64,000 bases of DNA from Sternotherus odoratus (Eukaryota; Chordata; Testudines; Kinosternidae): the NCBI GenBank assembly GCA_032164245.1, contig JAVMKO010000006.1:4975001-5039000 (forward strand), given 5' to 3'. This document shows positions 10,861 through 22,709 of this stretch, one piece after another (within the stretch, counting starts at the first letter, position 1; each line of letters starts with the position of its first letter). A program made the translations under genes and the position numbers. Below the pieces are notes generated by a model. The model was not told where the DNA came from. It was given only the letters and a program-made list of their open reading frames with translations, and did not search any database.

Positions 10861-11177
10861 GCCTTCCTCTCCGTATTGGAGATGATGTTTCACAGCCACA
10901 TTGGAGCAGTAGTACTGAACAACCTTTGCAAAGCTGTCTAAGCTTTTATACCACTCTCTTCAACACCGTTTCTGCAGGATAGTAACCTCCAGACTCTGAG
11001 ATTTATGGGCATAAAATGTCACCGGTATTAAGTTTTATTTATATCTACATGACATGGTAATTGAAGGTGAAACAAATGCAGTAGTTTATGGAGTCCAATA
11101 ATAAAATTCCCATTTTTTTCCCCTCACTCTGCTTCCTTAATTTTTTTGTCTCAGTGCCTGTTTCGAGCAGTCAGTCC

Positions 11178-11400
11178 TCCAAGAGTGAGACAAAGTGGGT
11201 GAGGTAATATCTCTTATTGGACCAACTTCTTTGGGTGAGACAAGCTTTTGAGTTTACACCAAACCAAGCTCTTTCTTGGGACCTGAAGCTTGAAGCCTTG
11301 TCTCAGCCATAGGAGTTGGTCCAATAAAAGATTATCTCACCCACCTCATCTCATTAATATGTGGGTGCCAACACAGCTACAACACTGCACATAATCCTTT
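11178..11400. mobile_element. Penelope-like element tail in palindromic form
   Basis: The left arm has GTGGGTGAGGTAATATCTC, TTATTGGACCAACTT and GAGACAAGCTTT. The right arm has the reverse complements (TTGTCTCAGCC, GTTGGTCCAATAA, TTATCTCACCCAC). A 3' tail typical of these elements (CACAGCTACAACACTGC) follows. The arms are diverged. A shorter fragment of the same family (GGTGGGTGGGGTAATAT) is at about 47033-47090. Confidence 0.6.
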
Positions 11401-13723
11401 AATATGCATTTTTTTATTGTTGTGAAAGAAAAAGGAAAAGTATCTTTAAGCTTAATACCATGTTATCTATTCTGATGCAGTATCTGCTGGTGACTTGAGT
11501 GGCTTTCACACTTTGCTCAAGCATATTGATTTTTCTCTCTGCTGCGAAGGTCTCACACTGTGCAGCAGTGATGCAGAGAATCTGCACAGGGGACTTGCAT
11601 CAACACCGCCTTGGAGGGTAAACAAGCACGTTGCTAGAATTTACATAAGTGTTTTCTTATGTTTGATACAACTGCTGTGCAAATCTCATGTTTGAAATAT
11701 ACAAACATGTCATTTCTAGACTGAGGATCTACACTCAGTGGAAACATGCTGTCTGTATGTGGGGGTAGAGGCTGCACAGAAACAGTGTACAAAGAAGGTG
11801 CATGAAGATTCAGAAACCAGTTTCATTACTGGGATAAAGTAAGCTACACGCCTTGGGGAGGATTCCATTCCTCTTCCTCCCCCACCGCTACCTGGTTGGG
11901 CTGGTCCCTGAGCTCTGAATCTATGCCTAAAACCAGTGCAATCCCCTTCCCTACCCCACATTTCTGCAAGTCTCTCTCAAATGCCTGCATGCGCTTCAGT
12001 GAATTGCTCTATGGGGAAATTGACCACGATAGTAGCACCCCACATTCTCTACCAATGACCTCCATTAACAGCAGCTCCTTATGACAAACTACAGGGGGAA
12101 ATAGAAATTAATTGGCTTTCCCCTGTTCATTAAAAAGTAAATTAGAAGCAGAACATGGAACTAAAAATTCAAATATGTTGTCTACCAATAAGTATCCACT
12201 GAACTACCAGAGATAATAGAACTAAATACTTGGTATGAAAATTAAGCCAGTAAATTTCTGATTCATAAGGCAGCATTCAAGGCAAATAGAAGTTGGCTGA
12301 CAACCTCTAACTGGATATTCCTATACTTGTATTAATTGGTAGAGGCTACAGAGCTGGTTAGCTTCACAGGGCAATTAACCTTTTGTTTCTACAGTTTGAA
12401 TGTAGAAATTGACCTTTATGTGAATGGTCTCCTAAAAAGAACCAAGACAAGGAATAATTCAGTTCAGTAATAATTTCTCTGGATCAAAAAAGCAGAACAC
12501 TCCAGCTGCTTTGCATGGCTCTGGTGATGCAAATACCTAGATGAAACAACTATAAACCTGGATTATTGCCCAGGATCTTCACAGCAGTAAAGAGAAACAG
12601 CCCCACCCACTGGAATTGACCTGATCTTGCACTTATACATATTCTTAACTTTACTACCATAGGTAGTCCCAGTGATGGCACAAGTGTTTGCAGTATCAGG
12701 GCCTTGGCTTCCTGAGGTGAGCTAGATTGGAATCTCCTAAACAGAGTTTTATGGCTCTTAGTAATTTAAAAAAAAAAAAAAAAACTGAGTTAAGATATGT
12801 TTTTTTCACAACAGAGAATCAGAATCAAAGAACTTTCCAGGAGGTATTGAAACTGAGGTTTATCAAGGCAATAGTAAAAGTGCAGGACTTTTAGTAAATA
12901 AAAGGAATAAGATTAAGCTATCTGGATGAGGAATTTGGTAACAGTGGGTAAAAAGGCTATGGGTAACTGCTGTTAGTGCTAAACAACTTTGAATTTGCTG
13001 TTTCATGCTGATCACGCCAGGCTTCAGTTCCCAAAGGCTGGGGCCTACTTTGAAACTAACAGAGAAGACCCAGTATAGGACTACAGAACTGAACACAAGA
13101 CTAGAGTTTAAACTTTTAAAAATCAGTCAAGTAGAATGTTTTAAACCATTCTAGTCAAGTTCAAACTGTTAAACCATTCCAGTAGAAATTTGAACCTCCA
13201 CTAACTTAAAAAATAATTGAAGCGACAGCCTTCAAAGAGTCTCATTTAGTGTTAATGTCCGAACCAAAAATCCACAGAATCAGTTCATGCTATGAACAAA
13301 GGAGCCAACCTGGCCATCATAGAATCGTTTTTTAAATCCATTCTGGTTAAGATCATCCTAGTTGATGAGAGACAGACTCAAAACTTTGCTGAAGCTGAAT
13401 AGAATTTCTCCAAAACAAGGCTTGATGTTTGTTTCAATGAGAAAAAACAAGATAGACTTGAAGAAAATTGTTAGTTTGCCAGTTTCTATCAGCCCTGTGC
13501 ATCTAGACATGTGCCCCTATAAGTTGGGCATAGAAGGAACAGAAAAGTAATTACAAAGTCCAAGAATTTCCAGGTCTCTGCTCAAATAAATCACTTCAGG
13601 CAACCATGCATCAGCAAAGAGAAGATTACACCCATCTAGTGAAGTTTTTAAACCCCATACTTGAAATAGTCTTTCCAGACTGAAAAGTACTACAACACAC
13701 AAGTGGTTAAGCATGATACATCA
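11400..13723. other. Unassigned intergenic sequence
   Basis: AT-rich DNA with an A-run at 12769-12784. I see no gene or confident repeat. Confidence 0.45.
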
Positions 13724-13850
13724 CATCTTCAAAGGCCAGAAGGGATCCTAGTTTGATCTCCCGCACAATGCAAACCTATAGAACCTCATCCAGAAATTCC
13801 TGCATTAATCTTATATAACTTCTGGTTGATCTAGTTCTTTAGATTAACAA
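13724..13850 (-). mobile_element. CR1 LINE 3'-end fragment (antisense)
   Basis: The sequence GGCCAGAAGGGATCC, then a 'gatctcccgcacaatgcaaac'-like stretch, matches the plus-strand appearance of turtle CR1 3' untranslated tails inserted in antisense orientation. Diverged and short. Confidence 0.5.
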
Positions 13851-14069
13851 AATTACCCATTCTTCAAATAATTGTCTCTCTCTACATATCCAGCAGTTCA
13901 TTCCCATTTCTAACTAGAGCACTATTGGTAGTTCCAGAGGGAGTTGGTGGCATATACTATAGGGAATCAACAGGAACACTCACTCTAATCAGCATGGCAT
14001 TTCCCCCCCAAAGATTAGTGTTAACCCTCATAAATTTTGAGTCTTTGTGATGTCCTTTACAAAAAGAAA

Positions 14070-14790
14070 ATCAAACCACAGATTCTAAGACCCAGCAGAT
14101 CTACTGTGATTATCTAGTTCTATGGACTGCATCTCTCAGCAGGTATAACTTCCCCAGAATAATTTAGAGTACAGGTTTAAAAAAAAAAAAAAATTCAATC
14201 TTGATTTAAAAGTTGTCAGTGACAGCTAATCCATCACCAACCTGTTCCTATGGTTAAATTACTCACTTAAAAATTTACACCTTATCTGCAATCTGAAGTT
14301 TAGCTTCAACTTCTACCCAGTGCTGGTATACCTGTGGTCTGCTACATTGAAAAGCCCATCAAATATTTCCCATGTAGATACTTAGATTGTAGTTACCCCT
14401 TAACCTCTACTTTATTAATTAGATTTTGCTCCTTGACTTTCACAATAGAGGCAGAATTTCTAACCCCGTAATCATTCGTAATGGCTCTTCCCTGAATCCT
14501 TGCCAATCTGTCATCTTCCTTGAATTGGGGATACCAGCACTGGACACATTATTCCAGTAGCAGCTGCACTAGTGCCCAATATAAATGGAAAAAAACTCCT
14601 CTACTCCCACTTGAAGCTCCCCTTTGTGCATCCAAGGGGAATTATCCCTTTGGCAACAGCATTGCACTGGGAGCTCATATTCAGCTGATTCTCCATCACA
14701 ACCCTCAAATCTTCAGAATCATGGCTTCCCAGGATGAGTCCTCCACAGTGTATGCCCTTCATTCATTCTTCTGAAATGTACACATTTACC
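14070..14790 (-). mobile_element. CR1 LINE 3' untranslated region (antisense)
   Basis: About 700 bp with the order of motifs known from CR1 3' regions in reptiles and birds, read antisense: AGATTCTAAGACCCAGCAGA; 'tcaatcttgatttaaaagtt'; 'ccagcactggacacattatt' near 14532; 'ggcaacagcattgcactggg' near 14651. No reverse-transcriptase frame remains, so it is a 5'-truncated copy. An A-run at 14179-14193 interrupts it. Confidence 0.65.
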
Positions 14791-14879
14791 CACATTGTTT
14801 GCTTCCACAGATCTTAAACTAGCCCAATCACACTGTATCCATGATCTAGCCTCTAAACTGTAGAAGACACTCAATGCTA

Positions 14880-15016
14880 CCGTGTTTCCCCGAAAATAAG
14901 ACAGTGTCTTATATTAATTTTTGCTCCCAAAATTACATTACATTATATTACAGCGAGAGGCAAAACTGGAAGTACGTCTTATTTTCGGGGGATGTCTTAC
15001 TTTCGGGGAAACAGGG
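14880..15016. mobile_element. Tc1/mariner-type MITE
   Basis: A 137-bp element with inverted ends (CCGTGTTTCCCCGAAAATAA and, at the right, TTTCGGGGAAACAGGG), flanked by TA on both sides (14878-14879 and 15017-15018). The paired words TCCCCGAAAATAAGAC and GTCTTATTTTCGGGG make a strong fold-back. Widespread in sauropsid genomes. Confidence 0.8.
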
Positions 15017-15186
15017 TAGACTGTTTCCCCTTCAGCCCAGCAAAACAATGCCTATTTGTTTACTGCCTCTCACTCTCCTTACCCTCATGGGCAGCTACTA
15101 ATGGTAGGGTTGATGCTGCATTTATAACTAGTTAGTTTAACCTTCTTGCCCTGCCTTGCCATGAAGCCACCTGCATTTCACCCTAT

Positions 15187-15401
15187 AGGGATACATCTAC
15201 ACTGCAATTAAACACCTGCAGCTGGCCCATGGCAGCTCACTCAAGCTAAGGGGCTGTTTAATCGTTATGTAAACATTTGGGTTCAAGCTGGAGCCCAAAC
15301 TCTGGAACACTGTAATTGAAGAGGGGGTCCCAGGGCTGAGACTCAAGTCCAAGCTAGCACAGGTCAGCTGCAGGTATAACTGCAGTGTAGACACCCACTT
15401 T
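15187..15401. mobile_element. hAT-type MITE
   Basis: The inverted ends are ATACATCTACACTGCAATTA and TATAACTGCAGTGTAGACAC. It has no coding potential and sits about 330 bp beyond the 3' end of RPS29. Confidence 0.65.
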
Positions 15402-15747
15402 CTAGGTGTATATGGAGGTAATTTAGATGTTAACACAATTTAAGAGCTGTGATTTTTTTATAACAGTTTAATCCTTGGAGAGAATGAGGTTTACTAAGAT
15501 TTGTTTCATACAACATTGGTTGTAGACATGGAGGATCTGTTTGCACAACACTCCCATTATGAAATACTATATTCCAATAACAGGCCACTTTTTCATATAA
15601 AACAGTATAAAAGAGGAGCATAGTATACAAGATCATTTCACTTTGGCTGCACTGACGCAAATTTTACTCTGGCTACACTGACATAAATTTTACTCCTTAC
15701 AATGGAAATCCACAAATTAAACAAGGCAGAATTGACTGTTAAGCCAT

Positions 15748-15753
15748 TTTATT
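15748..15753 (-). promoter_or_regulatory. RPS29: RPS29 polyadenylation signal
   Basis: AATAAA on the minus strand, about 118 nt after the stop codon. This gives the short 3' UTR normal for ribosomal protein mRNAs. Confidence 0.8.
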
Positions 15754-15870
15754 TTATACACAAAATAGCATGGCAGAGAATTGGTAAATTCAGTGTGCCC
15801 AGTTATCCAAATTAGGCAGAGGATTATGTTCGGAAGTCTCGTTGGGACATCTCATCTTCTTGTGAAGTGT

Positions 15871-17265
<1,395 letters not shown>

Positions 17266-17565
17266 GCCGGGCGCGGTGGCGCACGCCTGTAATCCTAGCT
17301 ACTTGGGAGGCTGAGGCTGGCGGATCGCTTGAGCTCAGGAGTTCTGGGCTGCAGTAGGCTATGCCGATCGGGTGTCCGCACTAAGTTCGGCATCAATATG
17401 GTGATCCCTGGGAAGCTTGGGGTCACCAGGTTGCCTAAGGAGGGGTGAACCGGCCCAGGTCGGAAACGGAGCAGGTCAAAACTCCCGTGCCGATCAGTAG
17501 TGGGATCGCGCCCGTGAATAGCCCCTGCAGCGTAGCCTGGGCAAGACAGTGAGACACGGTCTCTT
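17266..17565 (+). ncRNA. RN7SL1: 7SL RNA, signal recognition particle RNA
   Basis: A full-length SRP RNA gene. It starts GCCGGGCGCGGTGGCGC, the same 5' end as human 7SL and Alu. The Alu domain is followed by the S domain: GGGTGTCCGCACTAAGTTCG, GCATCAATATGGTGA, then the helix 8 region with GGAGGGGTGAACCGGCCCAG and GGTCGGAAACGGAGCAGGTC. The 3' Alu half (GCCTGGGCAAGACAGTGAGA) and GTCTC end precede the T-run at 17564. The RNA scaffolds SRP9/14, SRP19, SRP54 and SRP68/72 for ER targeting. The tip of helix 6 (near 17404-17423) differs from the human sequence as I remember it. The upstream CRE and terminator, plus position next to RPS29 as in human RN7SL1, argue for the functional locus. Confidence 0.95.
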
Positions 17566-17568
17566 TTT
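17564..17568 (+). terminator. Pol III terminator of 7SL
   Basis: A run of five T residues directly after the conserved GTCTC end of the RNA. Confidence 0.9.
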
Positions 17569-18464
17569 ACATACACCGCACCAGGGCTTGAATATGGGGG
17601 AGACTTTATGGGAACAGGGGGACCCGCATTTTTAATGGGGTGATGGGACACCTGCAAACCAGGGATACTCTGGGCGGGGTGGGTCCTTATGGGCACCCGC
17701 GCCCTGGGATCCTGAACTGGGTGGGGATTAGGGGCACGGAGAATGGTTACTGTGGGAAACGGGTCTCCCCCCTCGGGGTCCCTTTGCACTGGTGGGGGAG
17801 ACGGACCGTGTCTCACACACCTCCCCGCGCTCCAGGGGCTGTTCACACGCTCCACCCCGCTATTCACGCCGCTCCGGCGAGACCCCAGCATCCCCATCTC
17901 TGCGCGTCTCGCTCAGCTCCTCCTGCCTCCCACTGGTCCCAGGCTGGAAATGCAGCTCGGAGCCGCTGCGATCGCCCCAGCAGCCGGCAGGGGTCAGTCC
18001 CCGTGCCTGAATCATCAATGTCCCTAATTCAGTCTCTGCGCTAGGGAGCCGTACTCCCAGCTGAGTTAATATCACAGCGACTGTAGTCTGGGCAAGACAA
18101 AAGAGAGATTTTCCAGCAGGAAAGAGTGACCTGCACTCTCTATAAAGGGGGGACAAGCTGTGGTGAAGTACGGTTCTTTTAATGGGGGTGCCCCAGTCTT
18201 TTTAAATGGGGGAGATAATGAGGCACAGACTTTCCCTAATATAGGGGAAGATATAAACAGGGCTGTGTCATTTCCCCTCCAGTTACAGCCCAGCGATCCT
18301 AACTAGGGGAATAGATCCATGCTCAAAACAAAAAGAATAACAATGGTTTAAGATATATCTTATATATGTACTATAGGAAGCATGGGTTTGAAAGAAGGGA
18401 GAAAATGACCAATAGGAATATTCTATCAATTGATAAGTAAGGGACATGGGAATATTAAAGGTTC
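17569..18464. other. Unassigned GC-rich spacer downstream of 7SL
   Basis: Moderately CpG-rich to about 18050, then AT-rich. Overlapping frames of 72-200 codons on both strands carry no domain and look like products of base composition. No second 7SL copy was seen. Confidence 0.45.
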
Positions 18465-19305
18465 AAGAATAGCAGCCGTGTTAGATCCGTAAAGAAAGCG
18501 AGGAATACTTGTAGCACCCTAGAGACTAACTAGTTTCAGCATAAGCTTTCGTGAGCTATAGCTCACTTCATCGGATGCATAGAATGGAACAGAAGTAAAA
18601 TGCATTTATACACACAGAAAGAAAAAAAAGAAAAAGAAACAAAAAATGTATATTAACATACCAATTCTAAGACGGCTTTTAAATGTAGATGGTCCATTAT
18701 CACTAGGAGAAAAATACACCTTTTGAAATGGAGATCTGTTCTCAGTAACTCAGGAAATGCAATTAATTACTGTAATGAGAGAACCAATCTGAAGTTCTGT
18801 TAAGCCCCTGGTTAACAGTGTCCAATTTGAAAATTAATTCCAGTTCCTCAGTTTCTCATTGGAGTCTGTTTTGAAAGTTTTTCTGTTTCAAAACTGAAAC
18901 CATCAAATCTTTTATGGAATGGCCAGGAAGATTGAAGTGTTCTCCTACTGGTTTTTGAATGTTATGATTCCTGATGTCAGATTTGTGTCCATTTATTCTT
19001 TTGCGTAGAGACTGGCCGGTTTGGCCAATGTACATAGCAGAGGGGCATTGCTGGCACATGATGGCATATATCACATTGGTCGATGTGCAGGTGAATGAGC
19101 CTCTGATGGTGTGGCTGATGTGATTAGGTCCTATGATGGTGTCAGTTGAATGGATATGAGGACAGAGTTGGCATCGGGCTTTGTTACAAGGATAGGTACC
19201 TGGATTAGTGTTTTTGTTGTGTGGTGTGCAGTTGCTGGTGAATATTTGTTTCAGGTTGGGGGGCTGTCTGTAAGCAAGGACTGGTCTGTCTCCCAAGATC
19301 TGTGA
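18465..19305 (-). mobile_element. Penelope-like retroelement, 5'-truncated, with GIY-YIG frame
   Basis: On the minus strand a 152-codon frame (18856-19314) encodes the C-terminus of a Penelope-like protein. It has a cysteine cluster (CNKARCQLCPHIHS), then NVIYAIMCQQCP, AMYIGQTGQSLRKRINGH and GEHFNLPGH. These are the GIY and YIG strands, the catalytic Arg and the acidic residue of a GIY-YIG endonuclease. The reverse transcriptase is missing. The 3' region contains 'gcataagctttcgtgagcta', the tail shared with the palindromic copies elsewhere in this window. An inverted partial copy adjoins at 19306-19430. Confidence 0.85.
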
Positions 19306-19314
19306 CAAAAACAC
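18856..19314 (-). pseudogene. GIY-YIG endonuclease domain of a Penelope-like element
   Basis: The frame is open but lacks the reverse transcriptase, and its first codons lie across the junction with the inverted segment. It is a truncated relic. The GIY-YIG nuclease nicks target DNA in canonical Penelope-like elements. Residues seen: IYAI, YIGQT, LRKR followed by H, and the E of GEH. Best match by eye is the Neptune-type elements of turtles and fishes. Confidence 0.8.
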
Positions 19315-19430
19315 TAACCCAGGTGCCTATCCTTGTAACAAAGTGTATTTTTCTCCTAGTGATAATGGACCATCTACATTTAACAGCCCTCTTAGAATTG
19401 GTATGCTAATGTACAATTTTTGTTTCTTTT
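19306..19430 (+). mobile_element. Inverted, internally deleted Penelope copy
   Basis: Plus-strand 19307-19341 is the reverse complement of 19179-19216. The next block, 19342-19425, is the reverse complement of about 18640-18722. The two blocks are therefore in sense order on the plus strand but lack about 450 nt that separate them in the main copy. The junction lies at AAAG, which is also present beside the second block in the main copy. Confidence 0.75.
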
Positions 19431-21234
19431 TCTTTTCTTTTTCTTTTGGTGGGAATATTAAAGGAACTCCACCCTAACATACATCTTAATTCTATTTTCA
19501 CCAACAGCTCGCAACTTGCAGAGAGGAGATTGGGATGTTGCTGCTATTATCTCAGCTGTGTCCTAGCTGCTGATATTAGGTTTGATTTCATCACAGTGCC
19601 AGGTTCCTCTCTCCTGACATAGCTACAGGCCAAATATTTTCCCTGTGTAGTTCCCAAGATAGTCCAAATACAAAAGCAGCAAGTCACAGCCCCTCACTCT
19701 CCCCCACACAAAAATGGTTCTCAGCCTTAAACACAGTACTTAGCTATTAGAGATGGTGACTATCCAATCTCTCTGTGTCTGCTGCACACCTTCTTTGACT
19801 CAGTGAATAAAATAAGATTTGATAACTAAAAATAAATGCTTAACTATCCACAGAGGTCTTGCTTTCCTTCTGACTCCAGAGCTGTGTTTAGTTCCCCTTG
19901 AATCCTTCTTCTGTTTTAAGACCTCTTTTATTTTCAGCTCAGTACCTTCAAGCATCCCTCCCCTTCCTTGCCAGCCCACTCAGTCCAAGATTCCAAGCAC
20001 TGACAACTGGGGCCAAATTCTGCTTTCAGTTACACTGGTGTAAATCGAGAGTGACTCCAGAGGAGTTAGTCCTTCTAGATATCATCTAGGGATACTAAGA
20101 TCAGAATTAACAAAGAGTCCTGTGGGACTAGATCAGAATCTGACTCCTGGATTCTTTCTGCCACAGAACCTTTGATTCCCCCAAATTCCATCAACTCTTA
20201 TTTTAATTTTTTTCTTTTTATATTAACAAGACTACATAGAACCTGAGACTGAAGGAATCATAATAATCGCTTCTAATCTAAAACACTGAGGTCTATGGGA
20301 GTCTTTCCACTGTCTTTAATCAGAATGAGATCAGGCTCTAAATTAACAGTGTGTCTAAGTACACGTAAAGTCCTTTATATGATTACTTTAAAATGTTTAG
20401 TTTAAAAGCAAGGTTTGATCACATAGCAACTTTTAAGCAGAAATGATTCCTTAAGAAAAAAAATAAAGACTGATAGAAAGTAGAAAGCGGCTCAGTTCAT
20501 TTAGGGCTTATGCCAATTTGGATTTTATGCTGTGAATATCCCACTGACTTTAATGGGCAGTGGATCATATCAGTAATACTAATGAAGGGATAGAAGTTCC
20601 AGATATCATTGTGTCATTAGAATCAGTAACAAGTTGGCATTGACTAAATCATCTGGCTAGTCTGTGTAACCTCTCAAATACAAAGACCATAAGGCTGATC
20701 TGGCTACACCTCAATTGATTTCAGCGGAGTTACTCCAGACCACAATGTACATGAGCATGGGGCCTTCCCAAGACATTGCAATCCAGAATGAATGCTTTCA
20801 GCACGAGGCACAGAAGTTTACCAGCTTCTCCCTTCTGACACCACTTTTTCACCATGGAGTTTTGTTGCTGTTGTTGTTCACAGTTCTGTGCTATTTCTTC
20901 TTATTACCCCAGTACTGGAAATTTTTTAAACCTCAAATTCTCATGTTGTTTTAAAAATTTACAACATTGTACAGTGCATGGACATTTAAATGCAATGCAA
21001 GTCAAGATGTTGACACTAGATGGAGTGTTTTTTCAATTCATAGACATTAGGACTCATTCACTAGTGGGGCAGAGTGTGAAGAAATAACAACCTTTCAACT
21101 TAAAGGCAACAATCTTTTACATTGGCAGGACAACTTATGTAAATAAACACAGTGCCAAAAAATCAAATCAAGCTAAAATTCAGGTTTCATTTGTAGATGT
21201 CATCAGGCTTCATTTTTTGGTCAATGGAAAAATA
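19431..21234. other. Unassigned intergenic sequence
   Basis: AT-rich DNA with short chance frames. No exon or confident repeat recognised. Confidence 0.45.
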
Positions 21235-21475
21235 TCGAGGGAGCACTGGCTCACATGGTTTGGTCTGTAAAGAACAATCCTGACAACTACGTGGGTAAGA
21301 GAATCCAACAGATTGAAGGGAAAAGACAAAGGCAGACCCAAGAAGAAGTGGTGGGAGTTCATAAAAAAAGACACTTTAGCATGTGTTATGATAGAGGGTA
21401 CAACGTCGATCAAGAATCACAGAGGATTCATTTGACAAGATTCACTCAAGCAAGTTTTTTTGGTGGAGAGAATAC
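21235..21475 (+). mobile_element. RTE/BovB-like LINE C-terminal remnant
   Basis: A 74-codon frame translates to a decayed version of the tail after the reverse transcriptase of RTE-type LINEs. The order of residues (VWSVKNNPDNYVGKRI, IEGKRQRQTQEE, then aromatic and basic clusters) fits the familiar pattern of a W-G-H start, a GKR-RGRPKRRW motif and a D-R-RWR end. Degenerate and short, so the family call is tentative. Confidence 0.45.
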
Positions 21476-22508
21476 ATAATAAAGAAAATATTTTTTACTC
21501 CGTGCCATTTCATTACTAATTATTACCAAAAACGGTGAAAAGGCCCTGTCTACATTAGAGAAATATGCATCTTTTCAGCTTAACAGATTCCAAGGCCAGA
21601 ATGGACCTCCTGTATAACACAGGCCAGGGAACTTCACTCAGTTAACCCTGTATTGTGCCCAATAATTGGTATTTCACTAAAGCATATCTTCCAGAACGAC
21701 ATCCCATGTTGAGCCCAACTCATCAGAGGATGAAGAATCTACTCCTGCTCTTGGTACCCTTTGTAGATGCATGCCCTGGTGTACAGCCAGGGTTACACTG
21801 GTGTAGCTCAATCTGGTAAGCTGGGTTAGGTGGATACTGCCCCACGCAGGTATTATTGTTCCCAGGAGTTCAGCGGTGACAATGTGCACGGTGCTGGACA
21901 AGCCACAAAACTGTTCACAGCAGGCGCATGGTGGCACGGGCAGCAGTGCCCTGGCCCTCTCCTGGGCAATTCCCCCCACAGGGCCCTGTGCCCAGTGTTT
22001 GTAGCGTCCAGCCAGAGCCCCGAGTTAGCCAGCGAGACGGGTGGGCGGACGGGGCTCATGCTGCACCCTCTGGCCCTGCAGCTGTGCGGGTGGCTGGGAG
22101 CCCAACGCCGGTTTCTGGAGGTTGAAACTCCACCCACCCTCGTCACACTGACGGGCTACGCCGGCCTCCACCGCAAGGGGGAGCAGCCACGAGGAGGCGG
22201 GGCCAAGAGCCCCGCGCTCTCCTGCGAGGGGTCCTCAGACGGCCGGGTGTCCTCACACCTGCCTGTCAAAGTCCCGCAGCCAGGAGGCCCCCGCTCTCGC
22301 CCGGGGGGGGGAGGGGTCCCGTGCCGGGAGGAGGCTGAGGCTCGGGCCCGGTTGTGGCCAACGCGCCGCACAGACAAAGCCCCAGCGGAGGGAGGGCCCA
22401 GGGGAGTCAGGCAGCGCGCGGGCGCCTCAGCCAGGCTGCGCCCGTTGAGACAGAGGCGGCAGCAGGACCCCGGGGCGGGCGGGCGCGCGCTGCCGGAGCG
22501 GGCCCGGC
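21476..22508. promoter_or_regulatory. LRR1: Upstream region and CpG island of LRR1
   Basis: 21588-21660 resembles an antisense CR1 tail (AGATTCCAAGGCCAGAATGG). From about 21990 the DNA becomes GC-rich and then strongly CpG-rich up to the LRR1 ATG. I cannot place the transcription start. Overlapping frames of up to 334 codons in this region are composition artefacts. Confidence 0.5.
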
Positions 22509-22709
22509 ATGAGGCTGCAGTGCGAGGTGGAGGTGCGGAGCCGCCTGCTGCCCACCTGCGGCCTGCGGGGCCGGGCCAAGGGCGCCCGCACGCTGCTCTC
22601 CCTGGGCCGGCAGCCCGACAGGCCGCCCGGCCGCGCGGGGCCCAGCGCCGGCCACAGCGTCTACCTGATGGTGTGCACCGCGCGGGACCGGGCCGGCGCC
22701 AGGTACAAG
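22509..22709 (+). CDS. LRR1: LRR1 coding exon 1
   Basis: 67 codons, MRLQCEVEVRSRLLPTCG to ARYK, first half of the PH-like domain. It ends AAG/GTGAGG in phase 0. A C-rich minisatellite begins within about 20 nt of the donor. Confidence 0.93.

Noticed and set aside
17266..17565. Interpretation of the 7SL sequence as an Alu insertion or contamination by human DNA
   Set aside because: The full S domain is present, there is no poly(A) tail or target duplication, helix 6 differs from human, a CRE and terminator flank it, and the context is non-mammalian repeat-rich DNA.
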